64,000 nt of DNA from Agrypnia vestita (GCA_016648135.1 JADDOH010004043.1:79252-143251), one strand, 5' to 3'; shown: positions 9,630 through 21,449, numbered from the stretch's first letter. Made by a program: numbers and translations. The notes: generated by a model from the letters alone, not told the origin.

Positions 9630-9967
9630 TTTTATTATAGAGACTCATACGTATCAGTTTTTTTTTAATATGGGAAAGTAGTTATTATATTTGTTGGGTG
9701 ATTATAGGGCTAACGACCTATTGTACGGCTGGCTTAAGTGATCACTTTACACGATGTAACGTTCACCAATTTTGCCCATGATAATATCACATCTCTCAAA
9801 TTTCTGTAAGTTGTAAATAAACTTTTATTCCTACTTTCCCATATAAAAAAAATGGCTTCGTCTCTATGAAACATCTGTAATATCAATTGATTAATGTTAT
9901 CCCCCTGGAGATAAAATCCAGTATTGTGTGCTTGAAAATTTTTAACATACTCAAATTATTCTGAATA
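9630..9967 (-). mobile_element. Foldback family FB copy
   Basis: Recognisable FB blocks occur in order: ATATGGGAAAGTAG, GGGCTAACGACC, GGCTGGCTTAAGTGATCACT, TTTACACGATGTAACGTTC, CCCATGATAATATCAC, then CCTACTTTCCCATATAAA, GGCTTCGTCTCTATGAAACA and the terminal CTCAAATTATTCTGAAT. The last block is the reverse of the FB start TTCAGAATATTTTGAG. The right arm is shortened. Confidence 0.7.
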
Positions 9968-12580
9968 TGGTTTAGGGCTTGCGGTATGCAAATAATAGTA
10001 ACTTAGTATTCTCCTGAGAAGAGTTGAGAACCTCCAACCAATCACATCATTAGACCAAGAAAGTAAGGCTGTTTTTAATTATTTGTGTGTAATTTTTTTT
10101 AAATATGTACAATACTCGTATATGTGATTATTTTGATTTTACAAATATTGCTATTGTATTCATAACTTAAATTTATTATTTTACATTACGTTTATGTATC
10201 TTTTCACCAGTACGCAGAGGCACGCGATCGCGCCACCTCGCAACCTGTGTTATTTTTTTGGCATCCGACTACGTCAGCAGCAATATCATGCGCAATCCAC
10301 GACATCGCTAGAGAATCAAAGCACTGTCTTGTATTTGAATGAAGTCAGTCTGAATCTGTAGAAATCTTTTATTTTTATATATTAGGTAAGTGTTCGCCAC
10401 ACTGCACACAATAATATATATACACCGCGACATTCATAAGTATGTACATATGAAAAACCAAGGGGGGCCTGAATGTTAAAAGCGGGTCTCCTTTTTCATC
10501 CATTTATCATCAGTTATATATTATCATCACGTACGTTTCATTAACTTCAACTGCTCTAGTGTCAGGATGATATGTGTATATACATAAGTATAAATTTATC
10601 TATCAATTAGATATTTAAAATAATATTTCATTTTCACTACACGAATATTTTGCATAACAGAGCTTGTTCACAATACCTTAGATTTAGTTCACAATACTGT
10701 AGATTTTAGCCTAAATTTTGTGTCGAAAATGTTCCAAAGATAATGTCCTTATTTTTATTGTTATGGAGTTCCATTTTTTCAAAATTGCTAACTTATTTTT
10801 GTAAAATTTTTAGTTATTATCATTTGAGTAACTTAAATCGAATTTAAAAATTTCGGTCGCTTTATATATAAGTCAAATAAAATGTTAAAGCTAATAGAAT
10901 AATTCTGCTTCAAATTCCTGTTCGACGCTGCATAGGTGTAAATAAATACGTGTATTTTTCTTGTGTGCGAACTACACACAAACTATAAGAAAAAATGACC
11001 CATTTTTCTAACACGCACCCGCTTCACACCCGCAAAAATGTTTCGTTCGAAAATTTTGCACCCTCTTTAGCTAGTAGATCTGCGGTAAACCTAGGATTAA
11101 ATCAAAACTGACAAAATCCGACAGCGACAAGTTAGCGGCGAGCTACACGGTGAGTGGAAAAACTTGCACTTCTGAACCTTAAGCAAATCCTCGGAACTCA
11201 GCCTGGCTAACAAGCGGTTTAACGGCTTAAACCTCTTAAAACTTAAAAAATGTTTGCAGAGGCGAAACAACAAAATCGCGTAGAAGTATTTGCACTTACA
11301 CATACTGTCATTTTTTAGCACTTGTTCATTAATTGTGGATTATAATGTGACAAAATTTTGTTTTTGTTGAATTTTATTTTTAAAAAAGGCATGGTGGATG
11401 CGTGGAATGAAAGACGATTGCGTGTTCTAGTAATGTTTATTTCTTACCTGGAGATAAGCTCCGGGAGCAAGTGAAAGTGCACACGTAAAATAATAGCGTA
11501 ACACTGAGAACACGCGCAAGGCGAGAGCGTAGCCGTGTAAACTTTATGGTAATGTGATGTAAACTAATGTCTTACTTAATTTTAGCGTTCCGGCTCGTAT
11601 ATACAGCCCCTATGATGGCAATAAACAAGGTCACTTATGAAGCTTTAACTTGATTGTTGATCAATGCGGTACTGTTTCCCTAATCTATTTTCCTGCTCGT
11701 TTGACCCAACTCAACGATATTACCAGAACGACAAAACTTTTTGACCCACATACCAAAAATTGATTTTTGTCAACTAGACACTACAGAAAAACGATATTCG
11801 GTCAAGTATGCACGACGCTGAAATCGATGCGAGATGATTCATGTTATGTCAGTTTACCTACATATTTATAATTTAACAAAAATTATGTTTTTCCAATGAA
11901 AAAATAAAAAAATAAAAAATTTTATCGTATGCAATGAAGTCAATTTTATATTCTGATAAAAGCAGCTAGATCGCTTTGATACAAAAATTCATTGAAAATT
12001 TTGTTGATTGCAAAAATTCAATTTAAAAATTTTATAATACCTACGTAAAAGTAACGAAGTATCTCAAATTCTCTTAAAACTCATATATAAACTTTTTCAA
12101 AGAAAGAAAACATTAAATTTTTTGTGTAGCTTCGATTATTAATTTTTTCGCAAAAGTGCTTTTATTTCAGTTTGAGATTTCTGTGACTGACTTTTTGCAT
12201 TAATACGCTTATAATACAAGAAAAATATTGCTTTAGTTACGTTTTAAATATGACCTGGATGTTATCGGGGTCGGCACAAAGCAGAAAGGAATGAAGTATC
12301 TCCTTGATGCTGTCAAGACCCACCCAGGACCATAATGCCATAATAAATGGATGATTTTTTTATTAATTTCTTTATCTAATGCACTTTTGTGTGAAAACTT
12401 TTATAAGTTTTATAAGTACAAATAAATTCTGATTTCATTTTTGATATCGGAAATGATGTGTGAGTTTGCTATGTAATAATATTGACATTAAAAAGTGAAA
12501 TATTGATAAACTTGGTTGACGGTCGTTTGAGCGTGTAATATGACACTAGGAACCCGCGCATTCGCCGTAAACTAGAAATA
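9968..12580. other. Unassigned non-coding sequence
   Basis: Mostly AT-rich. Less AT-rich patches occur at 10210-10310, 11110-11230 and 11390-11610, with no coding likeness or repeat partner that I could find in this window. 12260-12350 (GACCTGGATGTTATCGGGGT) may be coding-derived but could not be identified. Confidence 0.35.
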
Positions 12581-12850
12581 ATTCCTAAACTGTATTTATT
12601 GGTTTGTTATAGTCTTTATATTATCTTGGATAGTATTTACAATTTATTTTATCTTTATTTTTTATTATTAATTTATAAAAAGTGTTCCGTATTATGTAAA
12701 AACTTGTTAATCAAGAACTTATTCCTAAATGGTATTAATTGATTTGCGTTATTCTTTATATCGTTTTAAAAATTATTTACAATTTATTTTATCGTTAAGT
12801 TATTAATTATTATTAATTTATTATAAAAAGTCTATAGTGTAATTATATCA
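12581..12850 (+). repeat. Diverged tandem duplication, about 140-bp unit
   Basis: ATTCCTAAACTGTATTTATT at 12581 is repeated as ATTCCTAAATGGTATTAATT at 12721. Each is followed by GTTAT(A)TTCTTTATAT-type sequence, TATTTACAATTTATTTTATC, and TTAATTTAT(T)ATAAAAAGT. Two units are seen, clearly diverged. Confidence 0.7.
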
Positions 12851-13970
12851 TATTCAAAATGTTCTTAAAATATTCATATTTGTGCTCTAATGTCACTCCA
12901 GGACTATCTATTTTGGTTAATAATGACCTTTTGACGGTCTGTTGTTAAAAAATAAAATATACTAAAAATTTTAGGAATTTAATGGAGAAGTAGATATACG
13001 AGTATATAGGTAATACATAAAAAAATACGTTAAATTTTCTAGTTGCCCAGTGCGTAAAGTTTTTAAAATACTTTCTGACAAAGTATACGAAATTAAAAGA
13101 TGTGAATGAATTTAACTCATAAAGGAGGCATCTGCAACAACATAATATGGCGTAAACCATATACCAACACCTATAATAATAATTTATTAATTACTCAAAA
13201 AGTTGTTTATGAAAAATAGATTAATTATACATGTAAACATAGATGTTTCTGAAAAAAAAAGGAATGACAAATATGATTTTCCAGAGTAATTGTGACAAGA
13301 GTGATTTTCCAAAAGGAAGATTTTCCAGGTAAAGAAAAAAATTCCGTCGGCAAAAACATTCCACGTTCACTATCTTGGAGTAATGTGTGAGGAAATTTTA
13401 AAACAGACAATTTAAGGAAATTCTTAAAATGTTAATATTTTAATTTTTTTTAAATTTCTTAAAATAGACAGATTTTTTCTTCATATTCTACATTTTACGT
13501 AACTGAGAAATACATAATAAATTAAACAATAATTAATAATTCATGCACAATCATAAGAATACGAATGCCTTTATTCCCAACTGCCTAGGTGAAAACTTCG
13601 TGCTCACCGAATTAGAATTCGCGTTTCGTTTGTAGAGAACATTTATACTCAGCCGTACTTAATAAATATATACCTGGTTAAAGAAATTAATATTCAAATC
13701 TCACCACGACAAGCGCCTCTGAAGAAATAAAGGCAGCAGCTATTAAAAGACTTTATAAACAACGTAGGAATCATGAAATCACAAAACTGTTCTTATCAAA
13801 AGTAACGCCGTTGATTGGTCATTTTATGGATTAGGAATCGCCGTGGCAAAAACAGTGCCGAGGCGTAGCATAAATTAGTGAAATAATTGAATATTTAAAA
13901 AAATTATTTGGCCTACAACTTTTTGTAAGTAAAAATAGTTGTTTTTGCGTCCAATTAAAATACCTTTTGA
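12850..13970. other. Unassigned non-coding sequence
   Basis: AT-rich; 13700-13870 is less so and translates in part as EEIKAAAIKRLYKQRRN before stops. This might be an old coding relic, but I do not recognise it. Confidence 0.3.
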
Positions 13971-13975
13971 TAAAT

Positions 13976-13987
13976 AAAAATATTTAA
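13976..13987. repeat. 12-bp direct repeat flanking foldback copy, left
   Basis: AAAAATATTTAA, repeated exactly at 14477-14488; probably a target-site duplication, though AT-rich. Confidence 0.55.
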
Positions 13988-14476
13988 AATTCAGAATATT
14001 TTGAGTTTGTTCAAATCTTTCAGAACAGTGCTGGATTTATGTCACAGAGACATTATTAATCAATTAGTGTATATTATAGATATCTCACAGAGACGAAACT
14101 GTATTAATTATGGGAAAGTAGGTATAGAAGTCATTTTGGGTGTAACAGGACTTATGTAACATTCGCCATTTCCACCCATGATAGAATATACCATGCTTAT
14201 TCATTTTTGTGTGGCTTAAGTGATCACTTTACACAATTGTGTGATCACTTTACACAACTTTACACAATACATATATACAACTTCCAAAAAATGAATAAGC
14301 ATGGTATATTCTATCATGGGTGGAAATGGCGAATGTTACAATTGTGTAAAGTGATCACTTAAGCCAACCAAAAGACAGGTCATAAGTCCTGTTACACCCA
14401 AAATGACTTCTATACCTACTTTCCCATAATTAATACAGTTTCGTCTCTGTGAGATATCTATAATATACACTAATTG
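13988..14476 (+). mobile_element. Foldback element FB-1, 489 bp
   Basis: The element starts TTCAGAATATTTTGAGTTTG and contains inverted arms beginning TTAGTGTATATTATAGATAT and ending with its reverse complement, ATATCTATAATATACACTAA. Both arms include the blocks CACAGAGACGAAACTG, TGGGAAAGTAGGTATAGAAG, TAAGTGATCACTTTACACA and GGAAATGGCGAATGTTAC (or complements). The left arm is rearranged: the block GTAACATTCGCCATTTCC precedes GGCTTAAGTGATCAC, and the segment GTGATCACTTTACACAA is partly duplicated at the centre. 12-bp direct repeats flank it. No coding capacity. Confidence 0.8.
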
Positions 14477-14488
14477 AAAAATATTTAA
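14477..14488. repeat. 12-bp direct repeat flanking foldback copy, right
   Basis: AAAAATATTTAA, partner of 13976-13987. Confidence 0.55.
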
Positions 14489-14646
14489 GACCAAAAAACT
14501 GAGTATGTATTACAGTTCATAGTTGCATTCAAATAAATAAACGATTACTTTGATTAACAAAAACGTATGCATTTTATATATTATGCATGTATATTATTGT
14601 GTAGAAATACCAGTTTTTCCCTGAGAATTCTGGACCGTAGTTGAGT

Positions 14647-14941
14647 AGTTATAACTGGGCCAGCTATTAACATTCTTCACACTACGATAGGTGAGTCTGT
14701 GATATATAATTCTGTACATTAGTTATAACTGGGCCAGCTATTAACATTATTCACACTACGATAGGTGAGTCTGTGATATATAATTCTGTACATTAGTTAT
14801 AACTGGGCCAGCTATTAACATTATTCACACTACAATAGGTGAGTCTGTGATATATAATTCTGTACATTAGTTATAACTGGGCCAGCTATTAACATTATTC
14901 ACACTACGATAGGTGAGTCTGTGATATATAATTCTGTACAT
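14647..14941 (+). repeat. Minisatellite, 4 x 74 bp
   Basis: Four head-to-tail units start at 14647, 14721, 14795 and 14869, each beginning AGTTATAACTGGGCCAGCTA and ending TATAATTCTGTACATT. Differences are few: CATTCTTCAC for CATTATTCAC in unit 1 and ACTACAATAGG for ACTACGATAGG in unit 3. Each unit contains the imperfect palindrome ATAACTGGGCCAGCTAT. There are no spacers, so it is not a CRISPR array. Confidence 0.92.
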
Positions 14942-15660
14942 GATTACGAAAAGTCTTTCAAGACCCAGTATATATTTTTTCTAGTTTACTCTATTAATTA
15001 ATTTAAAAGTAATCAAAACATGTCCCGGTCAGCCCATAACTTTTTGGGAGATTTTCTAAGATTTCCCCGAAGAATTTATAAGTATTTATAACTCTCCGAA
15101 ACTTCTTGCACGTCTGGAACCAACACATTAAAATTAATATTCTTTTACGAGGATAGATGTTAGAAACATGCTGAATTAGATTTTCGCAAACGTCTGTAGA
15201 AAGAAAAGAAAAAACTATCAGTTCTGATTTTTCAGTATTTTAAACATATTTTTACAAAAGAAGTGTACATTTTTTAAAGTTAGTTCTGTAGCTTAAAGAT
15301 TATTTGATTATGCAATTAGATGAAATTAAATGCCTTATTTCCTACTAAGGGCAACAAATTAAATCACTTATTATTTATATAGTAATGTAATATGAAATGA
15401 TAGAAAATAATAATTTTAAACAACACCAATACCACTTCCGGCGTGGCACAAGCTTATCTTTTTAGTAGGTGCCGATCTAAAAACAAACTAACGGATCAGG
15501 ATGCTAGATGGTTATCTAATTACAATACACTAATAATACAAACTTTTTAACAAAGGATGATTTCGATATCTGTTGGTCATGAAAGAAAAATGCATGGAAA
15601 TTTTTCCGAATACGCGTTTTTGAAAGGGACCTTCCACAATAGATAGTAATACTATCAAAA
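14942..15660. other. Unassigned non-coding sequence
   Basis: AT-rich; nothing recognised. Confidence 0.45.
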
Positions 15661-15664
15661 TTTA

Positions 15665-15679
15665 ACTAACATTTACTGT
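15665..15679. repeat. 15-bp direct repeat flanking foldback FB-2, left
   Basis: ACTAACATTTACTGT, repeated exactly at 16255-16269. The first five bases of the right copy could belong to the element end, so the duplication is 10-15 bp. Confidence 0.75.
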
Positions 15680-16254
15680 TCAGAATATTTTGAGTTTGTT
15701 CAAATCTTTCAGAACAGTGCTGGATTTATGTCACAGAGACATTATTAATCAATTAGTGTATATTATAGATATCTCACAGAGACGAAACTGTATTAATTAT
15801 GGGAAAGTAGGTATAGAAGTCATTTGGGTGTAACAGGACTTATGACCTGTCTTTTTATGGTTGGCTTAAGTGATCACTTTACACAATTGTAACATTCGCC
15901 ATTTCCACCCATGATAGAATATACCATGCTTATTCATTTTTTGGAAGTTGTATATATGTTCAAATTGCGTGAAAAGCTTTCATATATGAGTTGTAAGCGC
16001 CTTTTCCATGCGAAAGACAATTCCATATATGAAAGCTTTTCACGCAATTTGAACATATATACAACTTCCAAAAAATGAATAAGCATGGTATATTCTATCA
16101 TGGGTGGAAATGGCGAATGTTACAATTGTGTAAAGTGATCACTTAAGCCAACCATAAAAAGACAGGTCATAAGTCCTGTTACACCCAAATGACTTCTATA
16201 CCTACTTTCCCATAATTAATACAGTTTCGTCTCTGTGAGATATCTATAATATAC
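15680..16254. mobile_element. Foldback element FB-2, 575 bp with 237-bp arms
   Basis: After a 5' unique segment (TTCAGAATATTTTGAGTTTG to about 15752), the left arm 15753-15989 is the reverse complement of 16023-16259. The coordinates stay in register over the whole length, so there are no indels. The loop is about 33 bp. Arms carry CACAGAGACGAAACTG, GTAACAGGACTTATGACCTG, GGCTTAAGTGATCACTTTAC, ACCCATGATAGAATATACC and GAAAAGCTTTCATATATGA. The outer 5' segment also contains TCACAGAGACATTATTAATC. No coding frame is present. It is the best-preserved member of the FB family. Confidence 0.88.
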
Positions 16255-16269
16255 ACTAACATTTACTGT
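16255..16269. repeat. 15-bp direct repeat flanking foldback FB-2, right
   Basis: ACTAACATTTACTGT, partner of 15665-15679. Confidence 0.75.
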
Positions 16270-16439
16270 ATCACTCTTCTAAAAAATTACTCCATTATCA
16301 ATGAAATTTATTATTACAAGTCAAGGTTTTGAATGAAAATAACCCAAATAAATATATATGAATAAATTTGTTATATCACCATTGTCTTATTCAATCTTAG
16401 TTAATTAAAGATCACTTAGAGACCCAGAGAATCAGACCT

Positions 16440-16700
16440 TTAGAGAAATGCAATTGAATGCTCCCCTTCGTTTTGTTGGAACGAATGCACTTTCCGATAC
16501 ATTTAAGAAATCGCGATCCTTAACGACCCCCATTCTGTTGAAAACATGGACCGCCTTAATTGAAAAAGTTACTCCAGTTTAACTCGGGGAAGATGGCGAA
16601 AAAAAAACCAACGCTTAGAATTAAGAGCATAATTGTTTCCTCTTTGCCGGTATCCGATTAATGACTTGGACATTTATCTCGGCTCCTAACAAGTCATTTT
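16440..16700. other. Less AT-rich unique block, candidate conserved non-coding element
   Basis: Bounded by AT-rich DNA, unique in the window and without repeat structure. It contains AATGCACTTTCCGATAC, TTAACGACCCCCATTC and GGTATCCGATTAATGAC. No reading frame supports coding. Confidence 0.3.
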
Positions 16701-17435
16701 GAGAGGTAGGTATTGAAGTATTCAATGGACATATTAGATGTTTGAAGACTTTTAAGAAAAGAGAAAAATAATATTGAACCTCCTTTATTTTTACTAGAGA
16801 TTAGGAAAAGCTTAACAAAAGAAGATATATTTTTGTTACAATACACTGTCCTAATGCACTATAAAAGTTTGTCTGGAAATCTTATTATAATGCTAAATTA
16901 TGTTTTTATTTAAGATTACGTAAAAAAATACGTTTCATGGCTAAATTATTTTCAGAACATTATATTAAAACATATTCTTCCTCGATAGATGCGACCTCCC
17001 CCATCGGTCTGGCAAGTTATTGAGTTCTCGTTTATAAAAAAACCTACGAAAAACTCACACATAATAGGGCTGTTTTTATTTCACTAACGCTAATAAATCT
17101 TCTTTGATCTAAATAATGCTTAATAGATCTCAACAAGAGATATCCATATGATGCTAGATTGGGGTTTTATGCAGAGTAATCCACAATTTTCCATTCTAAC
17201 GCGTTAATTTTATTGGTTTGTTCGTACGCGTGCCGATTTATTATTTTGATTTAAGTTGTGTGGTAGCCAAATCCCGTTTCCAAATCTTCCCGATTATTAG
17301 AGATCAGTATTTGAATTGTATATTTCCAGTGATCGACTATTCCTCTACGTTGTCGCCCATCTTGCTAATAAGTGTCCAAATGATAGAATAATATTTCTGC
17401 ATATTTTCGAACAGAAACAGTTATTCGTCTTACAG
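16701..17435. other. Unassigned non-coding sequence
   Basis: AT-rich; nothing recognised. Confidence 0.4.
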
Positions 17436-17439
17436 CCAT

Positions 17440-17570
17440 GCGTCACCAACACGTGTGTCAAACGTGTGTCTTTATTTTCTTCTCAAGGTCCAAGATTCGA
17501 CACCATACAGAGCCGTGCAGAACACCAGAGCTTTTAACCTCAAACTTAATATTCCTTGAGATGCAACGGC
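17440..17570 (-). pseudogene. RTE/craniofacial-type LINE reverse transcriptase, C-terminal scrap
   Basis: The minus strand reads LRLKALVFCTALYGVESWTL followed by RRK and a stop. The LYG.E.WTL motif is characteristic of the region just after the RT domain in RTE-type and related non-LTR elements. Only about 40 codons remain, with stops on both sides. Confidence 0.6.
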
Positions 17571-17869
17571 TCTTCCGTTATAATCAATAATTAATCAAAT
17601 CTCTCGAGATATAATTTTAATTTATTTTACGATTGGTGAAACCTCAAAAAGGGATGAAGCAATTTTTTCGTCATTTCGGTTTAAATATTCAAACTTTTGT
17701 ATATAACACTTAATTAAAAAGTTTTAATGACAATGTTGCACTTCGCAACGAAGCAACTCCTAACGATGTTGTAAAGAATAGACAACAAAAACAGAGAGGT
17801 TTTTCACCCCGAAGTGCGAAAAAAATGCGCCTTTTGGATATCACATTTCAGTGCCATCTGTGGGTTCAA

Positions 17870-18130
17870 TTTGTAAAGACACCGCGAACGTGCTAACCGA
17901 GCATTCCGCTCGTCACGTAGCGGGTGAAATGTGGCCCGGACTGGGCCAATACTAATCCGGGGTCACTAATTAAAGTGCCCCCTCCCGTTTGGACGCACCG
18001 AGTAAGGGTGGTCGGGGGAGGGCTTTTTGGCTGGAAAAGTCGTCATCGCTTTTTATTAGCGCGAACTGTCACCGCCGCCGGGCCGACCGAGAGCCGAGCT
18101 GCTTGATGAGGATTTTCTTACCTCGGAATG
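17870..18130. other. GC-rich unique island
   Basis: Contains CGTCACGTAGCGGGTGAAAT, GGCCCGGACTGGGCC, GGTCGGGGGAGGGC and CACCGCCGCCGGGCCGACC in a very AT-rich neighbourhood. Two overlapping frames are open for 60-91 codons, but composition alone explains them. It could be a conserved regulatory element or an unannotated exon or promoter; I see no TATA or initiator arrangement that decides. Confidence 0.3.
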
Positions 18131-18284
18131 TCAAGCTGACGAACCTTACCAGCTCTTTTATCTGCTACTGTATTCGACAACATGTATCTACTTGCTTTTC
18201 TAACATGTCTACAATATCTAAGCAGTTAATTAATTTTATATACACAAATTATTCAAAAACATAATTACTGTATTTTTTACCCCA

Positions 18285-18760
18285 GAGGGATCATCATTAA
18301 TCAAGATTTATTACAGATGTCTCACATAGATAAAGCTATTTATATGGGAAAGTAAGTACGGAAGTCTTTAAGAAGGTGCAAATAAATAAATAATTTTTAA
18401 GCGTATTCTGGTGTGTATGTTAATAATTTGGATGAATCTCATATATCTTAGCATACATACAAAAAATAATAGAATATCATTCCAAACTGTAGTAAAAAAA
18501 TAGTATTCTCATTATTAGCGGCAACATCTATATACTGTTTCATGAAAAATGACATATTTCAAACATAGATGGTGATAGTAAATTTGTGAAATAAATAAGA
18601 AATAAAAATGTGAAATTTGTATTAAATAAAGTGTAGCGTGGTACATAAATATCATATATACATCTTTCTAAATTATAAAGTATATAAATACCTTAATCTC
18701 TATAAGACATCTTTAATATATCTTGATATGTGTAGTATTTTATCCTTATTTTGTTGTAAA
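18285..18760. mobile_element. Diverged foldback family FB copy
   Basis: The left end has TCATCATTAATCAAGATT, ACAGATGTCTCACATAGATA and ATATGGGAAAGTAAGTACGG, matching the FB left arm. The right end at 18690-18740 has AATCTCTATAAGACATCTTT followed by AATATATCTTGATATG, matching the outer right arm. The centre is not recognisable. Confidence 0.5.
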
Positions 18761-19690
18761 GCTGCTCATCTTTGCATACACTATACATATTTTACTTCCT
18801 GATAAGCAGAAAGTTGCGTGTCAGTCACGGAGGAAGAGTTCTACGGAAATAGACATAACGTGGCCATTTTATTAATTTTCTCAAAATTTCTCGAATCAAA
18901 ATAATTATTTAATTTATACCTTAATAATCGCCTATAAAAAATAAATATCACCTACTTCTAAAAAAATCACCTAAATTCTACCCAAATTTTATCCTTCCAG
19001 GGTGGTGGCAGGGCGCATGGCATTGCGTTCCGAATTCCTGACTGCCTACATTCCATTGTCATGCCAATATATCAGATTTTTATTTCCTACCTTATCTCAA
19101 GTGCAGGCCTACCTGCCAATACTCTGCCAACTAACGAGCGGTGAGTTTTGGGCGTTGAATTTGGTTCTCCACGCTCTCAATAAAAAAAAAGTTGTTCGAT
19201 CGACTCGAATTGCTCTACAAGAAACAAATCGCCGCGAGATACCGTTTATTTAAACGGTGAAGAAGAAATAAATTAAAAGTGTGGACTAGTCACAATATTA
19301 GAAGAGATGTTACTGAGTTGAACCAGCCCAAAAGCACGAACGAAGAAGTTGGAAATTGGAAGTAAGTCCTGCATACTCCTGTCTGATTCTTTTCTTTATT
19401 CTGTTGTCGCTGACGTATCGTGCACGTGGTGGTGTAACTCCTTAATGCATTTTACAAAATAAAACATAACACAATAAACAAACAACAACATAATTCGCGT
19501 TTCATTATTTATACATTCTCAAAATCAAAATACAATATGAACCTTTAATTTCATTCAAAAAATAAGCAAACCAATAAATTGATTAATAGTTTCGATGACG
19601 ACGTTAGTTTTAATCAATTATAAAAAAAAATCTGAAACTGGACAATATTAACAGGAAGTACAACGATATTTAATACATAATTAAAAAATC
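18761..19690. other. Unassigned non-coding sequence
   Basis: A frame at 19002-19253 (83 codons) has no recognisable domain and no matching neighbour. The rest is AT-rich. Confidence 0.35.
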
Positions 19691-19697
19691 TTAGTAC

Positions 19698-20160
19698 GCT
19701 CAAGACACTTTATTTCTCATACATTCGTAGTATTTTAGAATATGCACATCTGGTCCAGAATCCACAAAAAAAGAATTGAAAACGTCCAAAACAGATTCCT
19801 AAGATACCTCAACCTCCGCTCATTTAGATCTCATTTAAGGAATTAAGACTCTGCGAAGTTTTTCAATATGCAGACTCTAACTTGTCGAAGAGACATAGCT
19901 GACACGGTGATGTTATTTAAAATCTCACACAACCCAGTCCTGAACTTCTTCAATGAATATCTTTCCATATCCCAGCTCACAATAACAGACATTCACCTAC
20001 TTTTCATCCCCCCTTTGCAAGACCAACTCAAAATAAAACTCCTTTATCTACAGATCCACAAATTCAACACAAACTATCACCACATTGACATTTTTAACTC
20101 AACGATAAGGGACATAAAACAAACAATATTTACACAACCGCACCCAAACTAATTCATACA
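19698..20160 (+). pseudogene. Jockey/CR1-type LINE, reverse transcriptase C-terminus
   Basis: Reading from 19698 gives TLKTLYFSYIRSILEYAHL then VQNPQKK and a frameshift at the A7 run. It resumes as RIENVQNRFLRYLNLRSF. After another register change comes LTCRRDIADTVMLFKISHN in the frame that stays open to 20152. The order 'LY.S.IRS.LEY', 'I..VQ.RFLRYL', 'L..RR.IAD...L.KI' is the post-RT (thumb) region of Jockey/CR1-group elements. The catalytic YxDD region is missing, so the copy is 5'-truncated, and it carries at least two frame breaks. The 3' UTR probably runs to about 20370. Confidence 0.7.
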
Positions 20161-20375
20161 ATTTACCTTTCCTTCTACTTCCATCCCGCTTTCCCCTCCA
20201 CCCGCCCTACTCTCTGTTAAAATAATTTTAAAAAATAATTTTACTACGTCACACTTGTTTTAATAAATTACTATATTCAGTGGAAAATTTGTAATTGGCA
20301 TAATTTAATATACATTATTTTATATTTTTTAATATATAGATCAGCTGTTAATTTTCCCTCAAATAAATAAATATG
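20160..20375 (+). mobile_element. Probable 3' UTR of the 19.7-kb LINE
   Basis: C/T-rich then AT-rich sequence following the frame's stop, ending near AAATAAATAAATATG, which could be an A-rich tail. Assignment is by position only. Confidence 0.35.
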
Positions 20376-21280
20376 TAATATATGCATTTAATCTTTTGAT
20401 TATAGAAGAAAAATTAATAGTTTATTAAAACGTAATTATTTTATATCAATTGTGTATTAGTCGGTCTTAAGGGTACACCGCGATAGCAGTGAGCTACAGT
20501 AGCCTTAAGCGCAATAAGTCCATCGGGTTTGTGCTGCCAGAAGTACAACAGCAGTGGAAGAGCTGGGCTAATGAAAATAACTTCTTATTAGCATTTAGAG
20601 TGCATAATTTAGAAAAACAATCAAATTAAAGAAATGAAACCAACAATGCACTGTATAATTATTGTTTATTTATTAAAATTTCTTTAACCGTTTTTTAAAC
20701 ATTTTGTTCTTTTTTTAAAATGTACTGTATTTCGATGTGCAAAGAAAGGGGTGTGTGAGCAGACCACTATAGGGTGATATATGGACGACGCTTTATTGTG
20801 ACTGTGTCATAAACTCCGAGTTCCGTGAAGAAGTTAAAGAAGGCATTCTCGTAGGCACTGGAAAATTCGAGAAATCGCTAGAAATGTTAATAATGTTCTC
20901 GAAGAATCATGACACCAATATGTTTGGTATAAAGAGCCTAGCGCGCATGCTGCGGACTGAGTCATTGTTTTGACGCTTAACATGCAAGACCTGTGATAAA
21001 ACAGTAGCGTAACCCAATGTGGCCGTTGCAATTAACCAAGCATTAAATAATGGAATTACAAACGGTAGACAAGGAGTTTTTCTAAGTGCGAATATTGAAC
21101 GGAATTTTTAGAAAGGGATCGAGTCAATAAAAAATCGTCGCGAAATGGTGCGATTTAAGAAACAGTGTGGGTGACAATAAGTGTGTGAAAAATTCTAGAA
21201 ATATTACTTACTATAAAATTAAGAAAAGTTCCAATTGAATTTATGTTCGGTGAGTATGTAATAAATAAAAAATTTAATTG
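20376..21280. other. Unassigned non-coding sequence
   Basis: 20460-20570 and 20740-21030 are less AT-rich; no coding or repeat identity could be supported. Confidence 0.35.
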
Positions 21281-21302
21281 AGTTCTAGGTTCGCATCCCG
21301 GC
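21281..21302 (+). mobile_element. Isolated B-box-like sequence (SINE scrap)
   Basis: TCTAGGTTCGCATCCCGGC matches a tRNA T-arm/B box. No A box is visible at the usual distance upstream. Confidence 0.4.
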
Positions 21303-21409
21303 AAATGTGATGGAATTCCAAAATATTTCAAAAATAATATAACACCGATATTCATGGTAATGACACAAGAAATTCAAACTAAATAATAATTCCAAATAGA
21401 AAGAAAAGA

Positions 21410-21449
21410 CATACCTACACAAAACTATTTGTATTGTGTAGGTAGGTAC
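21410..21449. repeat. Short inverted repeat
   Basis: TACCTACACAA and TTGTGTAGGTA face each other across about 12 bp. Confidence 0.6.

Noticed and set aside
14647..14941. CRISPR-like array
   Set aside because: The 74-bp units are directly contiguous with no variable spacers, and the genome is eukaryotic.
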